Shown here: piece by piece, positions 27,035 through 35,858 of the stretch
Layout of the letters: every line of letters begins with the position of its first letter
Position numbering within the stretch: position 1 is the stretch's first letter
Origin: Rhizobium sp. CIAT894
Lineage (GTDB): Bacteria > Pseudomonadota > Alphaproteobacteria > Rhizobiales > Rhizobiaceae
Assembly (NCBI RefSeq): GCF_000172795.2
Contig: NZ_CP020952.1
Span: 186,001 to 250,000, forward strand
DNA: 64,000 nt
Reading direction: 5' to 3'
Notes under the pieces: model-generated
The model's input: only the letters and a program-made list of their open reading frames with translations
Database searches by the model: none
What the model was told of the DNA's origin: nothing
Translations under genes and position numbers: made by a program

Positions 27035-28072
27035 TCAGGTCGAGAGCCAGGTCTTGACCGCCTCCGTCACCTTCAGGGTCGATAGTCCGTATTGGTCATG
27101 AAGCGTCGGCAAGGCGCCCGCCTCCAGGAACTGGTCGGGCAGGCCGATCTGGCGGAAGGCCGGCGGTGCGACGCCGGCACGCAACAGCGTTCCGGCGACT
27201 GCCTCTCCAAGGCCGCCAATGACCGTGTGGTTCTCCGCCACGACCACGAGCCGCCCACCTTTGCGGCACTCGGCGACGATCGCCGCCTCATCGAGCGGCT
27301 TTATGGTCGGGACGTGCAGGACGGCAGCGTCGACGCCGTCGTTTCGAAGCTGCTTGGCAGCCTCGAGCGCGCGCATCGTCATCAGCCCCGACGAGATGAT
27401 GAGGGTGTCCTTGCCATCACAAAGGAGCTTGGCCTTGCCGAGTTCGAACTTGTAGCCGTATTCCTCCAGAACCAGCGGAACGTGGCCGCGCAGCAGGCGC
27501 ATGTAGACAGGCCCCTTGTGGGCGGCGATTGCCGGAACCGCCTGCTCGATTTCGCTCGCGTCGCACGGATCGACGATCGTCAGGTTCGGCATGCCGCGGA
27601 ACATTGCGAGATCTTCCGTCGCCTGGTGGCTTGGCCCATATCCGGTCGTCAGGCCCGGAAGGGCGCAGACGATCTTCACATCAAGCATCTCCTCGGCAAT
27701 CGCCAGGCAGATGAAGTCGTAGGCCCGCCGGGACGCGAAGACGGCATATGTCGTTACCCAAGGCTGAAAGCCTTCGCGCGCCATGCCCGCCGCCGACATC
27801 ATCAGCAGCTGTTCCGCCATTCCCATCTGGTAGAAGCGGTCGGGATGCGCAGCACGGAACACATGAAGGTCCGTGTATTTCGCAAGGTCGGCGGACATGC
27901 CGACAATACGCTCCTCCTTCCGCGCCAGGGCGGCAAGCGCGTTGCCGAAGGGTGCCGGTCTCGTCGGCTGATCGGGACCCGCAATCGATGCGATCATCGC
28001 CGACGTCGTCAGGCGGGGCTTGTCGATGCCGCTTTCAAGATGCGCCGGCCGGATGTACTTCGAACGCCTCAT
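27035..28072 (-). CDS. Transketolase, C-terminal (pyrimidine/C domain) subunit
   Basis: 345 residues from the ATG at 28072, which overlaps the N-subunit stop (ATGA). Contains the pyrimidine-binding domain with the catalytic Glu in FYQMGMAEQLLMMSAAGM, TTGYGPSHQATEDLAMFRG, and a C-terminal domain with VVVAENHTVIGGLGEAV. Together with the next gene it forms a split transketolase transferring two-carbon units between sugars. Split forms are common in catabolic operons for unusual sugars. Confidence 0.9.
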   Translation of the reverse strand: MRRSKYIRPAHLESGIDKPRLTTSAMIASIAGPDQPTRPAPFGNALAALARKEERIVGMSADLAKYTDLHVFRAAHPDRFYQMGMAEQLLMMSAAGMAREGFQPWVTTYAVFASRRAYDFICLAIAEEMLDVKIVCALPGLTTGYGPSHQATEDLAMFRGMPNLTIVDPCDASEIEQAVPAIAAHKGPVYMRLLRGHVPLVLEEYGYKFELGKAKLLCDGKDTLIISSGLMTMRALEAAKQLRNDGVDAAVLHVPTIKPLDEAAIVAECRKGGRLVVVAENHTVIGGLGEAVAGTLLRAGVAPPAFRQIGLPDQFLEAGALPTLHDQYGLSTLKVTEAVKTWLST

Positions 28073-28908
28073 GCTTCCGCTCCCGCATCGATGTTTCTGA
28101 GGGCCTCGGCCCATTCGTGGGGCTCCACGCGCAGGAAGTGGTTTCGATCGCGTGCCTCCAGGAAGGGCACTCCCTTCGCCATCTTCGTGTCGCAGATGAT
28201 GATGCGAGGCTTGGCCTCGGCGTGGTGACGAGCTGCGTCGAACGCCTTTACGAGCGCATCGAGATCGTTGCCGTCGACCCGCTGGACGAACCAGCCGAAG
28301 GCCTCGAATTTGGGGCCCAGCGGTTCGAAATTGAGGACGCCGATCGAGGGCCCGTCGGCCTGCATCTGATTGACGTCGACGATGCCGATCAGATTGTCGA
28401 GCTTATAGGAGCCGGCCGACATCGCGGCCTCCCAGGTGGAGCCCTCGTCAAGTTCGCCGTCGGAAAACAGATTATAAACAAAGGAAGAGGATTTCTTGCG
28501 CTTCAGCGCCAAGGCCATGCCGACCGCGATGCCTAGTCCGTGTCCGAGCGACCCGCCGGTGATTTCCATGCCGGGCGTGTAGGCAGCCATGCCGGACATC
28601 GGCAGCCGGCTGTCATCCGTGCCGTAGGTCTCCAGCTCATCCTCGGGAATAATCTTGGCTTCGATCAGAGCTGCGTAAAGCGCGATCGCATAGTGGCCGA
28701 TCGACAACAGGAACCTGTCGCGGCCTTCCCATTCGGGATCTTCCGGCCGGTAGTTCGTGGCGTGGAAGTAGGATACGGCAAGGACGTCGGCGACGCCGAG
28801 CGCCTGGGCGATATAACCCTGCCCCTGCACTTCGCCCATACGCAGCGCGTGACGGCGGATGCGCCGGGCGCGCTCTGTCAGGCTGATATTGTGGCCGATC
28901 TGGCTCAT
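28069..28908 (-). CDS. Transketolase, N-terminal (TPP pyrophosphate) subunit
   Basis: 279 residues. TPP-binding features: SIGHYAIALYAAL, GSLGHGLGIAVGMALA, and LFSDGELDEGSTWEAAM followed by NLIGIVDVNQMQADG; the usual GDG of the TPP motif reads SDG here. It is the partner of the following gene. The start follows GAGAGACACC. The operon link with an SDR and sugar transporters suggests breakdown of a ketose or ketose phosphate, the identity of which I cannot fix. Confidence 0.9.
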   Translation of the reverse strand: MSQIGHNISLTERARRIRRHALRMGEVQGQGYIAQALGVADVLAVSYFHATNYRPEDPEWEGRDRFLLSIGHYAIALYAALIEAKIIPEDELETYGTDDSRLPMSGMAAYTPGMEITGGSLGHGLGIAVGMALALKRKKSSSFVYNLFSDGELDEGSTWEAAMSAGSYKLDNLIGIVDVNQMQADGPSIGVLNFEPLGPKFEAFGWFVQRVDGNDLDALVKAFDAARHHAEAKPRIIICDTKMAKGVPFLEARDRNHFLRVEPHEWAEALRNIDAGAEA

Positions 28909-28931
28909 ATCGGTGTCTCTCCAGATAGACC

Positions 28932-29693
28932 TCAGTGGATCAGCATGCCGCCGTTGACGTCGATGACCGCGCCGGTGACGTAGGCGGACAGATCCGAGGC
29001 GAGGAACAGGTAGATATTCGCGACGTCGGCGGCCTCTCCGAGCCGGCTCAGAGGGATGCCCTTGATGATGTCGGCGCGCATTTGATCGGTGAGTTTGCCA
29101 CCGGTGATATCTGTCTGGATGAGGCCAGGCGTGACGGAGTTGACGCGAATGCCGGCTGGACCGAATTCGCGGGCCATCGCTTTGGCGAGGCCGAGCACAC
29201 CCGCCTTGGCTGCGGAGTAATGAGGCCCGCCGAAGATGCCACCGCCACGCTGTGCCGATACCGAGGACATGCAGGCAATCGATCCGCCGCCATTGTCGCG
29301 CATGTAGGGGATGAAGGCCTGGCTCAGGAAGAGCACACCGGTCATGTTGACCGCCACGATCCGCTGCCAGTCAGCTTCGGTGATATCGAGCGTGCCGACC
29401 GGCTGGGTGATGCCGGCATTGTTGACGAGCGCGTTTACCGAACCGAAGGAGGCCATCACCTTGGATGCGGCCTCGGCGCAGGACGACTTGTCGGCGACGT
29501 CGCATCGCAGGCCCATGTGGTTACCGGACTTGACGCTGGGCAGCGACGCGGCCGCCTCCGCAACCGCGTCAGCATCAATATCGAGGATGGCGACGCGAGC
29601 GCCATGCTCGGCGAAAAGCTGCGCCGTTGCACGGCCGATGCCGCGCCTGCTCGCCGCGCCCGAAATGACCGCGGTCTTCCCATTCAGTAGCAT
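28932..29693 (-). CDS. Short-chain dehydrogenase/reductase
   Basis: 253 residues from the ATG at 29693, behind GGAGGAG. NAD-binding loop GAASRRGIGRATA, NNAGIT, active Ser in SSVSAQRGG, and catalytic YSAAK. C-terminal SAYVTGAVIDVNGG is classic for SDR sugar or polyol dehydrogenases. First gene of the ten-gene leftward operon, divergent from a LysR gene, so it probably performs the first oxidation of the transported substrate. Confidence 0.88.
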   Translation of the reverse strand: MLLNGKTAVISGAASRRGIGRATAQLFAEHGARVAILDIDADAVAEAAASLPSVKSGNHMGLRCDVADKSSCAEAASKVMASFGSVNALVNNAGITQPVGTLDITEADWQRIVAVNMTGVLFLSQAFIPYMRDNGGGSIACMSSVSAQRGGGIFGGPHYSAAKAGVLGLAKAMAREFGPAGIRVNSVTPGLIQTDITGGKLTDQMRADIIKGIPLSRLGEAADVANIYLFLASDLSAYVTGAVIDVNGGMLIH

Positions 29694-29811
29694 GTAATCT
29701 CCTCCCGATGCGTCCCGAGCATCTGGCAAATCTTCGACAAGTCAGTTGGCTTGCGAGATCGAAACTGATCGAGTTGACGCCGTTCGACAAACGCGAAGTT
29801 TACAACGGTGG

Positions 29812-29826
29812 GTGAATCTGGTTCAC
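29812..29826. promoter_or_regulatory. Palindrome GTGAA-N5-TTCAC beside a LysR gene
   Basis: GTGAATCTGGTTCAC lies 8 bp before the LysR start and within 120 bp of the divergent SDR start. It fits the T-N11-A rule for LysR binding sites and could serve autoregulation and operon control. Confidence 0.5.
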
Positions 29827-29833
29827 TAATCCG

Positions 29834-30706
29834 ATGTTACAGATGGCCTCACTTTCCGCGGTCCGCATCTTTGAAGCCGCAGCGAGGCTGGCATCTTTCC
29901 GCGCTGCAGCCGAGGAACTGCACCTGTCACCCAGCGCCGTAAGTCACGCCATTGCAAAGCTAGAGCGTGACCTTGGCATCTCGCTCTTCGAGCGAAGCAC
30001 GCGAAAGGTCACCCTGACCCTGGCGGGGCAGACGCTCCTCTCCCATGCCTCAAACGCCTTTGAAGAGCTTCGTCGCGGTGTTGAGATGATTTCATCCAAC
30101 AAGACCCACCTGCTGCGGGTTCACTGCGCGCCGAGCTATGCCGCGCAGGTGCTCTCGGCACTTCTTCCGGACTTCCTGGGCAAGAATGAGGGGGTTGAGG
30201 TCCGGGTGGCGGCAAGCACAAACTATGCGCGTTTCGTGGACGGCCTCTTCGATGTCGACATCGTTTACGGCGAACCATCGAACAGAGAAGATCTGATCGT
30301 CGTGCCGCTTGGAGAGGAGATCATTTCTCCGCTGTGTTCTCCAAAGATGGCTGAACGACTGGAAACTCCGCGCGATCTCGCGCGTCTTCCCCTCATCCGC
30401 AGCGACCTGAAAAGAATTCAATGGATCGACTGGTTTGAACTTAATAATCTCGGTCCTCCGCCCCTGCCCGCCATGAGCTTCGATAGAAGCTTTCTGGCAG
30501 TCGATGCCGCGGCGAACGGGCTGGGGGTGGCGTTAGAGTCGAACACTCTGGCGCGGCGCGAACTGGACAGCGGGCGTCTGGTTCGGCCGTTCAGGGACAG
30601 CCGCGACAACCGCTACATCGGCCACTACCTCGCCTATCCAAAAGCCGGCAGCCAGCGGCGGCTATCGAAGATCTTCGCCGATTGGCTGATGTCGCAAGCT
30701 ATCTGA
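29834..30706 (+). CDS. LysR-family regulator of the transketolase/TRAP operon
   Basis: 290 residues: N-terminal winged helix (about 8-65; FRAAAEELHLSPSAVSHAIAK) and an effector-binding domain. N-terminal pattern SAVRIFEAAARLASFRAAA resembles the GcvA-like subgroup. It diverges from the SDR gene by 140 bp, so it is the likely regulator of that ten-gene operon. Start at 29834; ATG at 29843 is an alternative. Confidence 0.88.
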   Translation: MLQMASLSAVRIFEAAARLASFRAAAEELHLSPSAVSHAIAKLERDLGISLFERSTRKVTLTLAGQTLLSHASNAFEELRRGVEMISSNKTHLLRVHCAPSYAAQVLSALLPDFLGKNEGVEVRVAASTNYARFVDGLFDVDIVYGEPSNREDLIVVPLGEEIISPLCSPKMAERLETPRDLARLPLIRSDLKRIQWIDWFELNNLGPPPLPAMSFDRSFLAVDAAANGLGVALESNTLARRELDSGRLVRPFRDSRDNRYIGHYLAYPKAGSQRRLSKIFADWLMSQAI

Positions 30707-30855
30707 CAATAGGTTTGTTCTCTCGGCAAAGCAGGGTATCGAAACCGCCTGCATCATCAACAACGCGTCCAAGATGACAGCGGACCTGTTTGTTGCCTCA
30801 TCTTGAGGATCGATCGATGCGGGTCGAAGCTACAGGCCTCCTCTACACCAAGCGG

Positions 30856-31830
30856 TCACGATGTCCCATTTGAACGGAGGCTACGCGGGCGATAGCCATG
30901 GTCATATCCCCCAGTCACCGCCGCAAGCATCCCCGGCAGCTCTTCAGCCAGGAAGTCGAGGAAAGCCCTCACCGCTGGCACGAGGCCCCTACGGGACGGA
31001 AACACGGCATGAAGACCGTGCGCTTGCAATCGATAATCCGGCAAGACCTTCACCAGACGGCCGTCGCGAATGGCGTCTCCGCAAATATTGACCGGCAGAC
31101 GTGCGACACCAATTCCGGCTAACGCAGCCTGACACAGCACATAGACATCGTCGGTCATGAGCGTCGGCAGATATTCGATGTCGATGGAAACACCATCCGG
31201 CTTTAGCAAACTCCAGAAGTTCCTCTCGCCTCTCACGCCGGCAGGCCCGACGCCTGGCTTCCGCTGCAAAGAATCCGCGCTGCCGAAAGGACCGCGGGTG
31301 GCTATGAATTCCGGGCTTGCCACAAGCATCTGCTCGCTCGTTCCCAAATTGCGAACGACAAGATTGGAATCGTCAAGACTCGATCTGATCCTTAGGGCGA
31401 CGTCATAGCCTTCTGCGATCACATCCACGCGCCGATTCGTCAGATCGAGTTCAAACTGGACTGCGGGATGTGCCTTCAGGAATTTGCCCAACAACGGTGC
31501 GAGGTAGAGGTGCGCGACACCAATCGGACAACTGACCTTCAGCCGACCTGAGGGATGTTCTCCTGCTGAGGCTGCGACTTCGAGTGCCGCCTGGGCGCTT
31601 TCCGCCATGGACTCGCAGTGCGGCAGGAGCGCTTGCCCGACTTCCGTCACGTGGAGAGCCCGCGTCGAGCGCTGCAGAAGCCGCACGCCCAGTCGTCGCT
31701 CCAGGCCGGCGATACGGCGACTTACCTTGGATTTCGGCAGTCCGTGTGCCAATGCCGCAGCGGAGAAGCTTCCATGGTGCACGACAGCGGCAAACAGCAT
31801 CAGGTCATTCAAGTCTTCCAACGCTGCCAC
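30856..31830 (-). CDS. LysR-family regulator
   Basis: 324 residues. Winged helix near the start (FSAAALAHGLPKSKVSRRIA) and a co-inducer domain of the CrgA/YhjC-like subgroup (PSGRLKVSCPIGVAHLYL). It diverges from an alpha/beta hydrolase, azoreductase and YciI-like set, which it may control in response to an aromatic or quinone-type stress (inference from neighbours only). Confidence 0.88.
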   Translation of the reverse strand: MAALEDLNDLMLFAAVVHHGSFSAAALAHGLPKSKVSRRIAGLERRLGVRLLQRSTRALHVTEVGQALLPHCESMAESAQAALEVAASAGEHPSGRLKVSCPIGVAHLYLAPLLGKFLKAHPAVQFELDLTNRRVDVIAEGYDVALRIRSSLDDSNLVVRNLGTSEQMLVASPEFIATRGPFGSADSLQRKPGVGPAGVRGERNFWSLLKPDGVSIDIEYLPTLMTDDVYVLCQAALAGIGVARLPVNICGDAIRDGRLVKVLPDYRLQAHGLHAVFPSRRGLVPAVRAFLDFLAEELPGMLAAVTGGYDHGYRPRSLRSNGTS

Positions 31831-31843
31831 CCCGTATTATCGC

Positions 31844-31865
31844 ATTGTTGCTTCAATAGAACAAT
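31844..31865. promoter_or_regulatory. Inverted repeat ATTGTT-N10-AACAAT between LysR and hydrolase genes
   Basis: Perfect 6-bp arms ten bases apart, 13 bp before the LysR start and about 100 bp before the divergent hydrolase. Symmetry and position fit a LysR operator. Confidence 0.5.
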
Positions 31866-31967
31866 CAGTCCCGATTCATAACCCTACTGCGACATTTGCC
31901 AACCCGCTATCTTGCAATCGAACTCACATCGGCAAGACGCCGACCGCAAATCCGCCGGAGACACGAC

Positions 31968-32759
31968 ATGTCCGTCCTGAATAGAAGAAGCTTGATCGCG
32001 ATGTCAGCGGCCGCCGCTCTTGCGGGAATCATGCGGCAGCGGGCATCCGCGCAGACAGGAACAAACGAAATGGCTGAACAGAAAACGAAAAACGTCGTGC
32101 TGGTGCATGGCGCATTTACAGACGGCAATTGCTGGAGCGAAGTCATCCTCCGGCTTGCCTCAAAGGGATACACCGTCACGGCCGCACAAATCCCCATGAC
32201 ATCGCTCGCCGATGACATCGCCTACATCAAAAATGTCCTGAGCCGCCAGTCGGGCCCTGTCGTATTGGTGGGGCATAGCTGGGGCGGCATGGTCATCACT
32301 GAGGCCGGGCTTTCGCCGGACGTCACGTCTCTCGTCTATGTGTCGGCGCTGGTGCCTGATGAGAATGAGTCGGCCATTGACCTTCAAAATCATGGTTCGC
32401 CTTCTTCCGGCATGGAAGGAGCGCGCCCCGACGGCCGCAATTCGCTCTGGTTCGACCCGGCTTACTATGGGCCCGCGCTCGCAGACGATCTTCCGCCCGA
32501 GAGGATCCAGCTTCTTGCCGCCACACAGAAGCCTATCGCCGCAACCTCGTTCGGTGAAAAGGTAGTCGGCACCGCTTGGAAGAAAAAGCCGTCTTGGTAT
32601 GTTCTGTCCAGGAACGACCGAGCGCTTGCGCCCGAACTCCAGAGCTGGATGGCTCACCGCAGTCAGGCTGCCATAACGGAGGTCTTCTCGAGCCACATGT
32701 CCCTGATATCCCATGCAGATGTCGTCACCGCACTGATCGAAGACGCCGCACAAGCCTGA
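31968..32759 (+). CDS. Exported alpha/beta hydrolase
   Basis: 263 residues from the ATG at 31968. N-terminal RRSLIAMSAAAALAGI is a Tat-like signal ending near ASAQ. The alpha/beta fold has oxyanion segment VLVHGAFTDG, nucleophile elbow GHSWGG, and a late His in LISHADV. It resembles small esterases of the PF12697 type. Substrate unknown. It heads a rightward group with azoreductase and a YciI-like protein. Confidence 0.82.
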   Translation: MSVLNRRSLIAMSAAAALAGIMRQRASAQTGTNEMAEQKTKNVVLVHGAFTDGNCWSEVILRLASKGYTVTAAQIPMTSLADDIAYIKNVLSRQSGPVVLVGHSWGGMVITEAGLSPDVTSLVYVSALVPDENESAIDLQNHGSPSSGMEGARPDGRNSLWFDPAYYGPALADDLPPERIQLLAATQKPIAATSFGEKVVGTAWKKKPSWYVLSRNDRALAPELQSWMAHRSQAAITEVFSSHMSLISHADVVTALIEDAAQA

Positions 32760-32894
32760 GCTGCGGGCACGTCGACCAGGCGACCCGCCTCCTTATCCCC
32801 GAGTGACCGCGGCCATGCTCGCCATGCCGGCGATGATCCGCGTCCGTTGTTCATCGACTGAACGCGCCGCGAGAGGCGCATGAAAGGAATTCTC

Positions 32895-33494
32895 ATGAAG
32901 ATACTGCAAATCAATTCCAGCGCGCGAATTGACGGCTCCGCCTCCTCCGCTGTGGCCGACGCCATCGTCCGCCATCTGAGAAGGATTGATCCGGACGCTG
33001 TCGTCCAAATTAAGAACCTGGCCCGCGATCCGGTCCAGCCGCTCGATGAACTGGCCGTCGCGGCACGGATGCTCCCTCCCGACGCGCGAACGCCAGATCA
33101 GACCGCCCGAGCGCTCGAAGACGAACGTCACGTCGTTGAACTCCTGGCGGCGGACATCATCGTCATCGGTGCGCCGATGTACAACTTCAACATTCCATCC
33201 CAGTTGAAGAACTGGATCGATGCCGTCGCCAAGCCGGGTGCGACATTCCGTTATACGGAGACCGGACCGATCGGCCTGGTGAAGGGCAAGAAGGCGATCA
33301 TCGCCCTGACGCGGGGCGGCTTCTACAGGGAAACGCCCGCCGACACGCCGGCGCAGTATCTTAGATACATGCTGGGCTTTCTCGGCATCACGGACGTCCA
33401 GTTCATTTATGCTGAAGGGATGGCGCGCGGCCCGGAAATGACCGCCAAAGCATTCCGCGACGCCGACGAGCAGATCCTGAACCTCGTGGCATAA
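32895..33494 (+). CDS. azoR: FMN-dependent NADH-azoreductase/quinone reductase (AzoR type)
   Basis: 199 residues from the ATG at 32895 (MKILQINSSARIDGS) behind AAAGGAA. Flavodoxin-like fold with the FMN contact PMYNFNIPSQLKNWIDAV and a TRGG loop. AzoR enzymes reduce quinones and azo dyes with NADH in the cytoplasm. Its neighbours and the divergent LysR suggest a quinone or electrophile defence role. Confidence 0.87.
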   Translation: MKILQINSSARIDGSASSAVADAIVRHLRRIDPDAVVQIKNLARDPVQPLDELAVAARMLPPDARTPDQTARALEDERHVVELLAADIIVIGAPMYNFNIPSQLKNWIDAVAKPGATFRYTETGPIGLVKGKKAIIALTRGGFYRETPADTPAQYLRYMLGFLGITDVQFIYAEGMARGPEMTAKAFRDADEQILNLVA

Positions 33495-33523
33495 TTCTTC
33501 CACTCCTTTAAGGAAATCCACCA

Positions 33524-33832
33524 ATGCTTTATGTCGTTACTCTCACCTACATCCGCCCCATGGATGATATAAAAGCCCATCTCGACACCCATCGCGAATG
33601 GCTCGCCGAACATTTAAAGGCGGGAACAATCATCGCCGCTGGCCCTATGGAGCCGGCCGTTGGCGGAATCGTCCTTGCCCATTGCGCCAGCCGGGACGAA
33701 CTCGACGGAATGCTGAAAACCGACTCCTTCCACAGGCAGAATCTGGTCGAATATGACATACGCTGCTTCAAACCCGCCCTTGGCGCGGAAGCCTTTGCGG
33801 AAGCTTTGACTCTGAAACCAAGCCTGATCTGA
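33524..33832 (+). CDS. YciI-like protein
   Basis: 102 residues with the YciI/YCII ferredoxin-like pattern: THREWLAEHLKAGTIIAAGP early and EYDIRCFKP late. Function within the family is mostly unknown; some members help degrade aromatics. It starts 29 bp after azoR with AAGGAAAT before it, so it is probably co-transcribed. Confidence 0.75.
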   Translation: MLYVVTLTYIRPMDDIKAHLDTHREWLAEHLKAGTIIAAGPMEPAVGGIVLAHCASRDELDGMLKTDSFHRQNLVEYDIRCFKPALGAEAFAEALTLKPSLI

Positions 33833-33844
33833 GCGACCACGATG

Positions 33845-33970
33845 CTACTCTGACAACGCTGCTGAGGCCGGAGACTTTATCGAACGCAGTGCAGACAGAA
33901 TACCTTCTGCATCCGCTACGTCCCCGCTCCACATCGAGAGGTGACCGAGGCTGTCCGCAATGACGCCTCG
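33845..33970 (-). pseudogene. Possible C-terminal remnant of an alpha/beta hydrolase
   Basis: Leftward frame GVIADSLGHLSMWSGD followed by about 25 residues and a stop. The segment resembles the last His-containing strand and helix of MetX-like or related alpha/beta hydrolases. The part to its right is not recognisable, so at most the 3' tail survives. Low confidence; it could be chance. Confidence 0.3.
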
Positions 33971-34143
33971 CAACAGGCGAACACATTTTGCTATTTTACA
34001 TTTGGCTCGGTGGTAGGCGAAAGAGAGGCCCGCAAGCGGAAGGATCGGTCGGGGAACCCGTGCCCCTGACGCTTGTGCAACCGCTGCGCCTACGCCGTGT
34101 TGCTGCAGAAACCCTTGTCGTTTTGAATCGGAAAGGAAATGAC

Positions 34144-34527
34144 TTGCATATTGCACACGTTGCGATTTGGACTCCCGACCTCGACCGACAGGTTGCATTC
34201 TGGCAGACGTATTTCGGTGCCGAGATTGGGGAGCCCTATCATAGCAAGCGCCGAGAAGGTTTCGTTTCGCGCTTCATCAAGCTTGCCGACACAGGTGCCG
34301 AAATCGAGCTCATGACCGGACCGTGGATTGATCCCAGTGAAGATCGGGAAGCAAGCGGATGGGATCATATTGCCATATCTCTCGGGAGTCAGAGGGCGGT
34401 CGACGAAATGGCCGCCAGATGCAAGGTCGACGGGATCCTAGTTTCGGGTCCACGAATGACGGGCGACGGCTATTACGAGGCCGTCATCGCGACGCCTGAC
34501 GGCTCGCGCGTCGAGATAACCTCATAA
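34144..34527 (+). CDS. VOC (glyoxalase/bleomycin-resistance) family protein
   Basis: 127 residues from a TTG at 34144, chosen because AAAGGAAA precedes it and the domain begins at LHIAHVAIWTPDLDRQV. One VOC domain, with metal-ligand candidates His near residue 4 and Glu in RVEITS. Longer upstream frames have no domain content. Function unknown. About 310 bases to its left hold no clear gene except a hydrolase remnant. Confidence 0.75.
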   Translation: MHIAHVAIWTPDLDRQVAFWQTYFGAEIGEPYHSKRREGFVSRFIKLADTGAEIELMTGPWIDPSEDREASGWDHIAISLGSQRAVDEMAARCKVDGILVSGPRMTGDGYYEAVIATPDGSRVEITS

Positions 34528-34532
34528 TCGCA

Positions 34533-34558
34533 AAGTCCGGACAACGAGTGCCGGACTT
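34533..34558 (+). terminator. Hairpin after the VOC gene
   Basis: AAGTCCGG, ten bases, CCGGACTT starts 5 bp after the stop codon. The stem is GC-rich but lacks a T run. Confidence 0.45.
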
Positions 34559-34927
34559 CATCATCAATCCGTGAGACATGGCGGTGGATACTGCCGTCCT
34601 TGATCAGCTGCAACGACGGGGCCGTGAAAGGGCATCGCCGCTGGCAATATTGTCGTATTCCGTGCATGCGTCAGGTGTGTTCGAAGCGGCAACAGCCAGA
34701 CACGGCTGGGTTCTGCGGCAGCGCAACTGAAATCGAGAGCTCCCTGCAGCCCTTTCATCGTCTCCTTTCTCGTATGAAAGCGCATAGACGCAACTTCCTG
34801 AGGTCTATTCGACCGGCTTGGACGTCAAAGACCTCTTCCCACGGGCGTTCGCACTTTGATGATAAGTGACGCAATGTGACGCGCCTGCCTTAAAGGCGCG
34901 TTGACACACCATGTCTGCTTCTGGATT
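34559..34927. other. Non-coding stretch before the IclR-type operator
   Basis: About 370 bases without a supported gene; the open frames on both strands lack motifs and ribosome sites. It presumably holds the promoter of the 34977-48012 locus. Confidence 0.4.
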
Positions 34928-34964
34928 ATTTCACTGTACGAGAGTTACTTTCACTCAGTGAAAT
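34928..34964. promoter_or_regulatory. Palindromic operator, likely IclR-type, at the head of the 13-kb locus
   Basis: TTTCACTCAGTGAAA (34949-34963) is a perfect 15-bp palindrome ending 13 bp before the first start codon. A further half site ATTTCACTG lies 20 bp upstream (34928-34936), so three TTTCACT-type arms are present. The locus encodes its own IclR regulator at 41039, the natural candidate to bind here. Position next to the ribosome site suits repression. Confidence 0.6.
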
Positions 34965-34976
34965 AGGAAAGAGACC

Positions 34977-35858
34977 ATGACAAAACAAACGCTGTCCAAG
35001 GAAGAGATAAGCGGCGTCATCCCGCCACTCGTTTCCACATTTGCGGCGGACGGCAGCCTGGATTTCGAGCTTTTCCGAAATGAACTGCGGTTCATGGAAT
35101 CCGTCGGTGTGAGGCTGGCTGTCGTTGGAGGCAGTACGGGCTCGGGAGACGAGTTGAGCGCCGAGGAGTTAGGCCAGCTTGTCAATGAGGCTGTGCAGAA
35201 CAGCAAAATTCGGATTATTGCCGGCGTCATCACGACCACGACGAAGGACGCTATCCTAAGGGGCCAAAAGGCAAAAGAGGCTGGCGCAAGCGCGTTGATG
35301 GTCGGGCCGCCGATCTATACGACGCCGTCGCAGGAGGGTCTCGAGGCGTTCGTCCGAGACATCCATGACGCGACGCAAATGCCGATCATTTTCTATAACC
35401 ACTTTTTCAGCCCCCCATCCGTGATGCAGCGCATCGCCAATGTAACCGGTGTTATTTGCGTAAAAGAGGTCGCCCTTGAACCGGTCGCAGAGCTTGTCCA
35501 AACCGTTGGAGATCGCGTCGCGATTGCTGCCGGTGCGGATAGCGTGAACATCGCAAGTTTTTTGTTGGGCGCAGACGCCTCGATCTCCGGCGTGAACACC
35601 GTCATTCCGAAAGAATACGGCGAAATTTACCGGGCACACCTGGAAGGTGATTACAGGCGGGGACGTGAATTAACGGAAAGAATCGCGCCTCTTGCCCGAG
35701 AGATGATCAAGCCAGCCAACTTTCCCGCACGCGTCAAGTTCGCCATCAATCTGCTTGGCCGCAAGGTAGGCGAGCCCAGGAAGCCCAGCGGCGATCTGGC
35801 CATGGAAGATCAAGACAATATTCGCGCTGCACTGCGCCACGCCGGACTTATCGCCTAG
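34977..35858 (+). CDS. DapA/N-acetylneuraminate lyase-family aldolase
   Basis: 293 residues, TIM barrel. PPLVSTFAADGSLD at the start, GGSTGSGDEL for the substrate carboxylate, Tyr in FYNHFFSPP and Schiff-base Lys in VICVKEVALEP. The family includes dihydrodipicolinate synthase and keto-deoxy sugar acid aldolases. In a catabolic operon an aldolase or dehydratase for a keto-sugar acid is more likely than lysine synthesis. It directly follows the palindromic operator. Confidence 0.85.
   Translation: MTKQTLSKEEISGVIPPLVSTFAADGSLDFELFRNELRFMESVGVRLAVVGGSTGSGDELSAEELGQLVNEAVQNSKIRIIAGVITTTTKDAILRGQKAKEAGASALMVGPPIYTTPSQEGLEAFVRDIHDATQMPIIFYNHFFSPPSVMQRIANVTGVICVKEVALEPVAELVQTVGDRVAIAAGADSVNIASFLLGADASISGVNTVIPKEYGEIYRAHLEGDYRRGRELTERIAPLAREMIKPANFPARVKFAINLLGRKVGEPRKPSGDLAMEDQDNIRAALRHAGLIA

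Noticed and set aside
34564..34869. Small genes in the 34.5-34.9 kb gap
   Set aside because: Frames on both strands lack ribosome sites, motifs and plausible composition.
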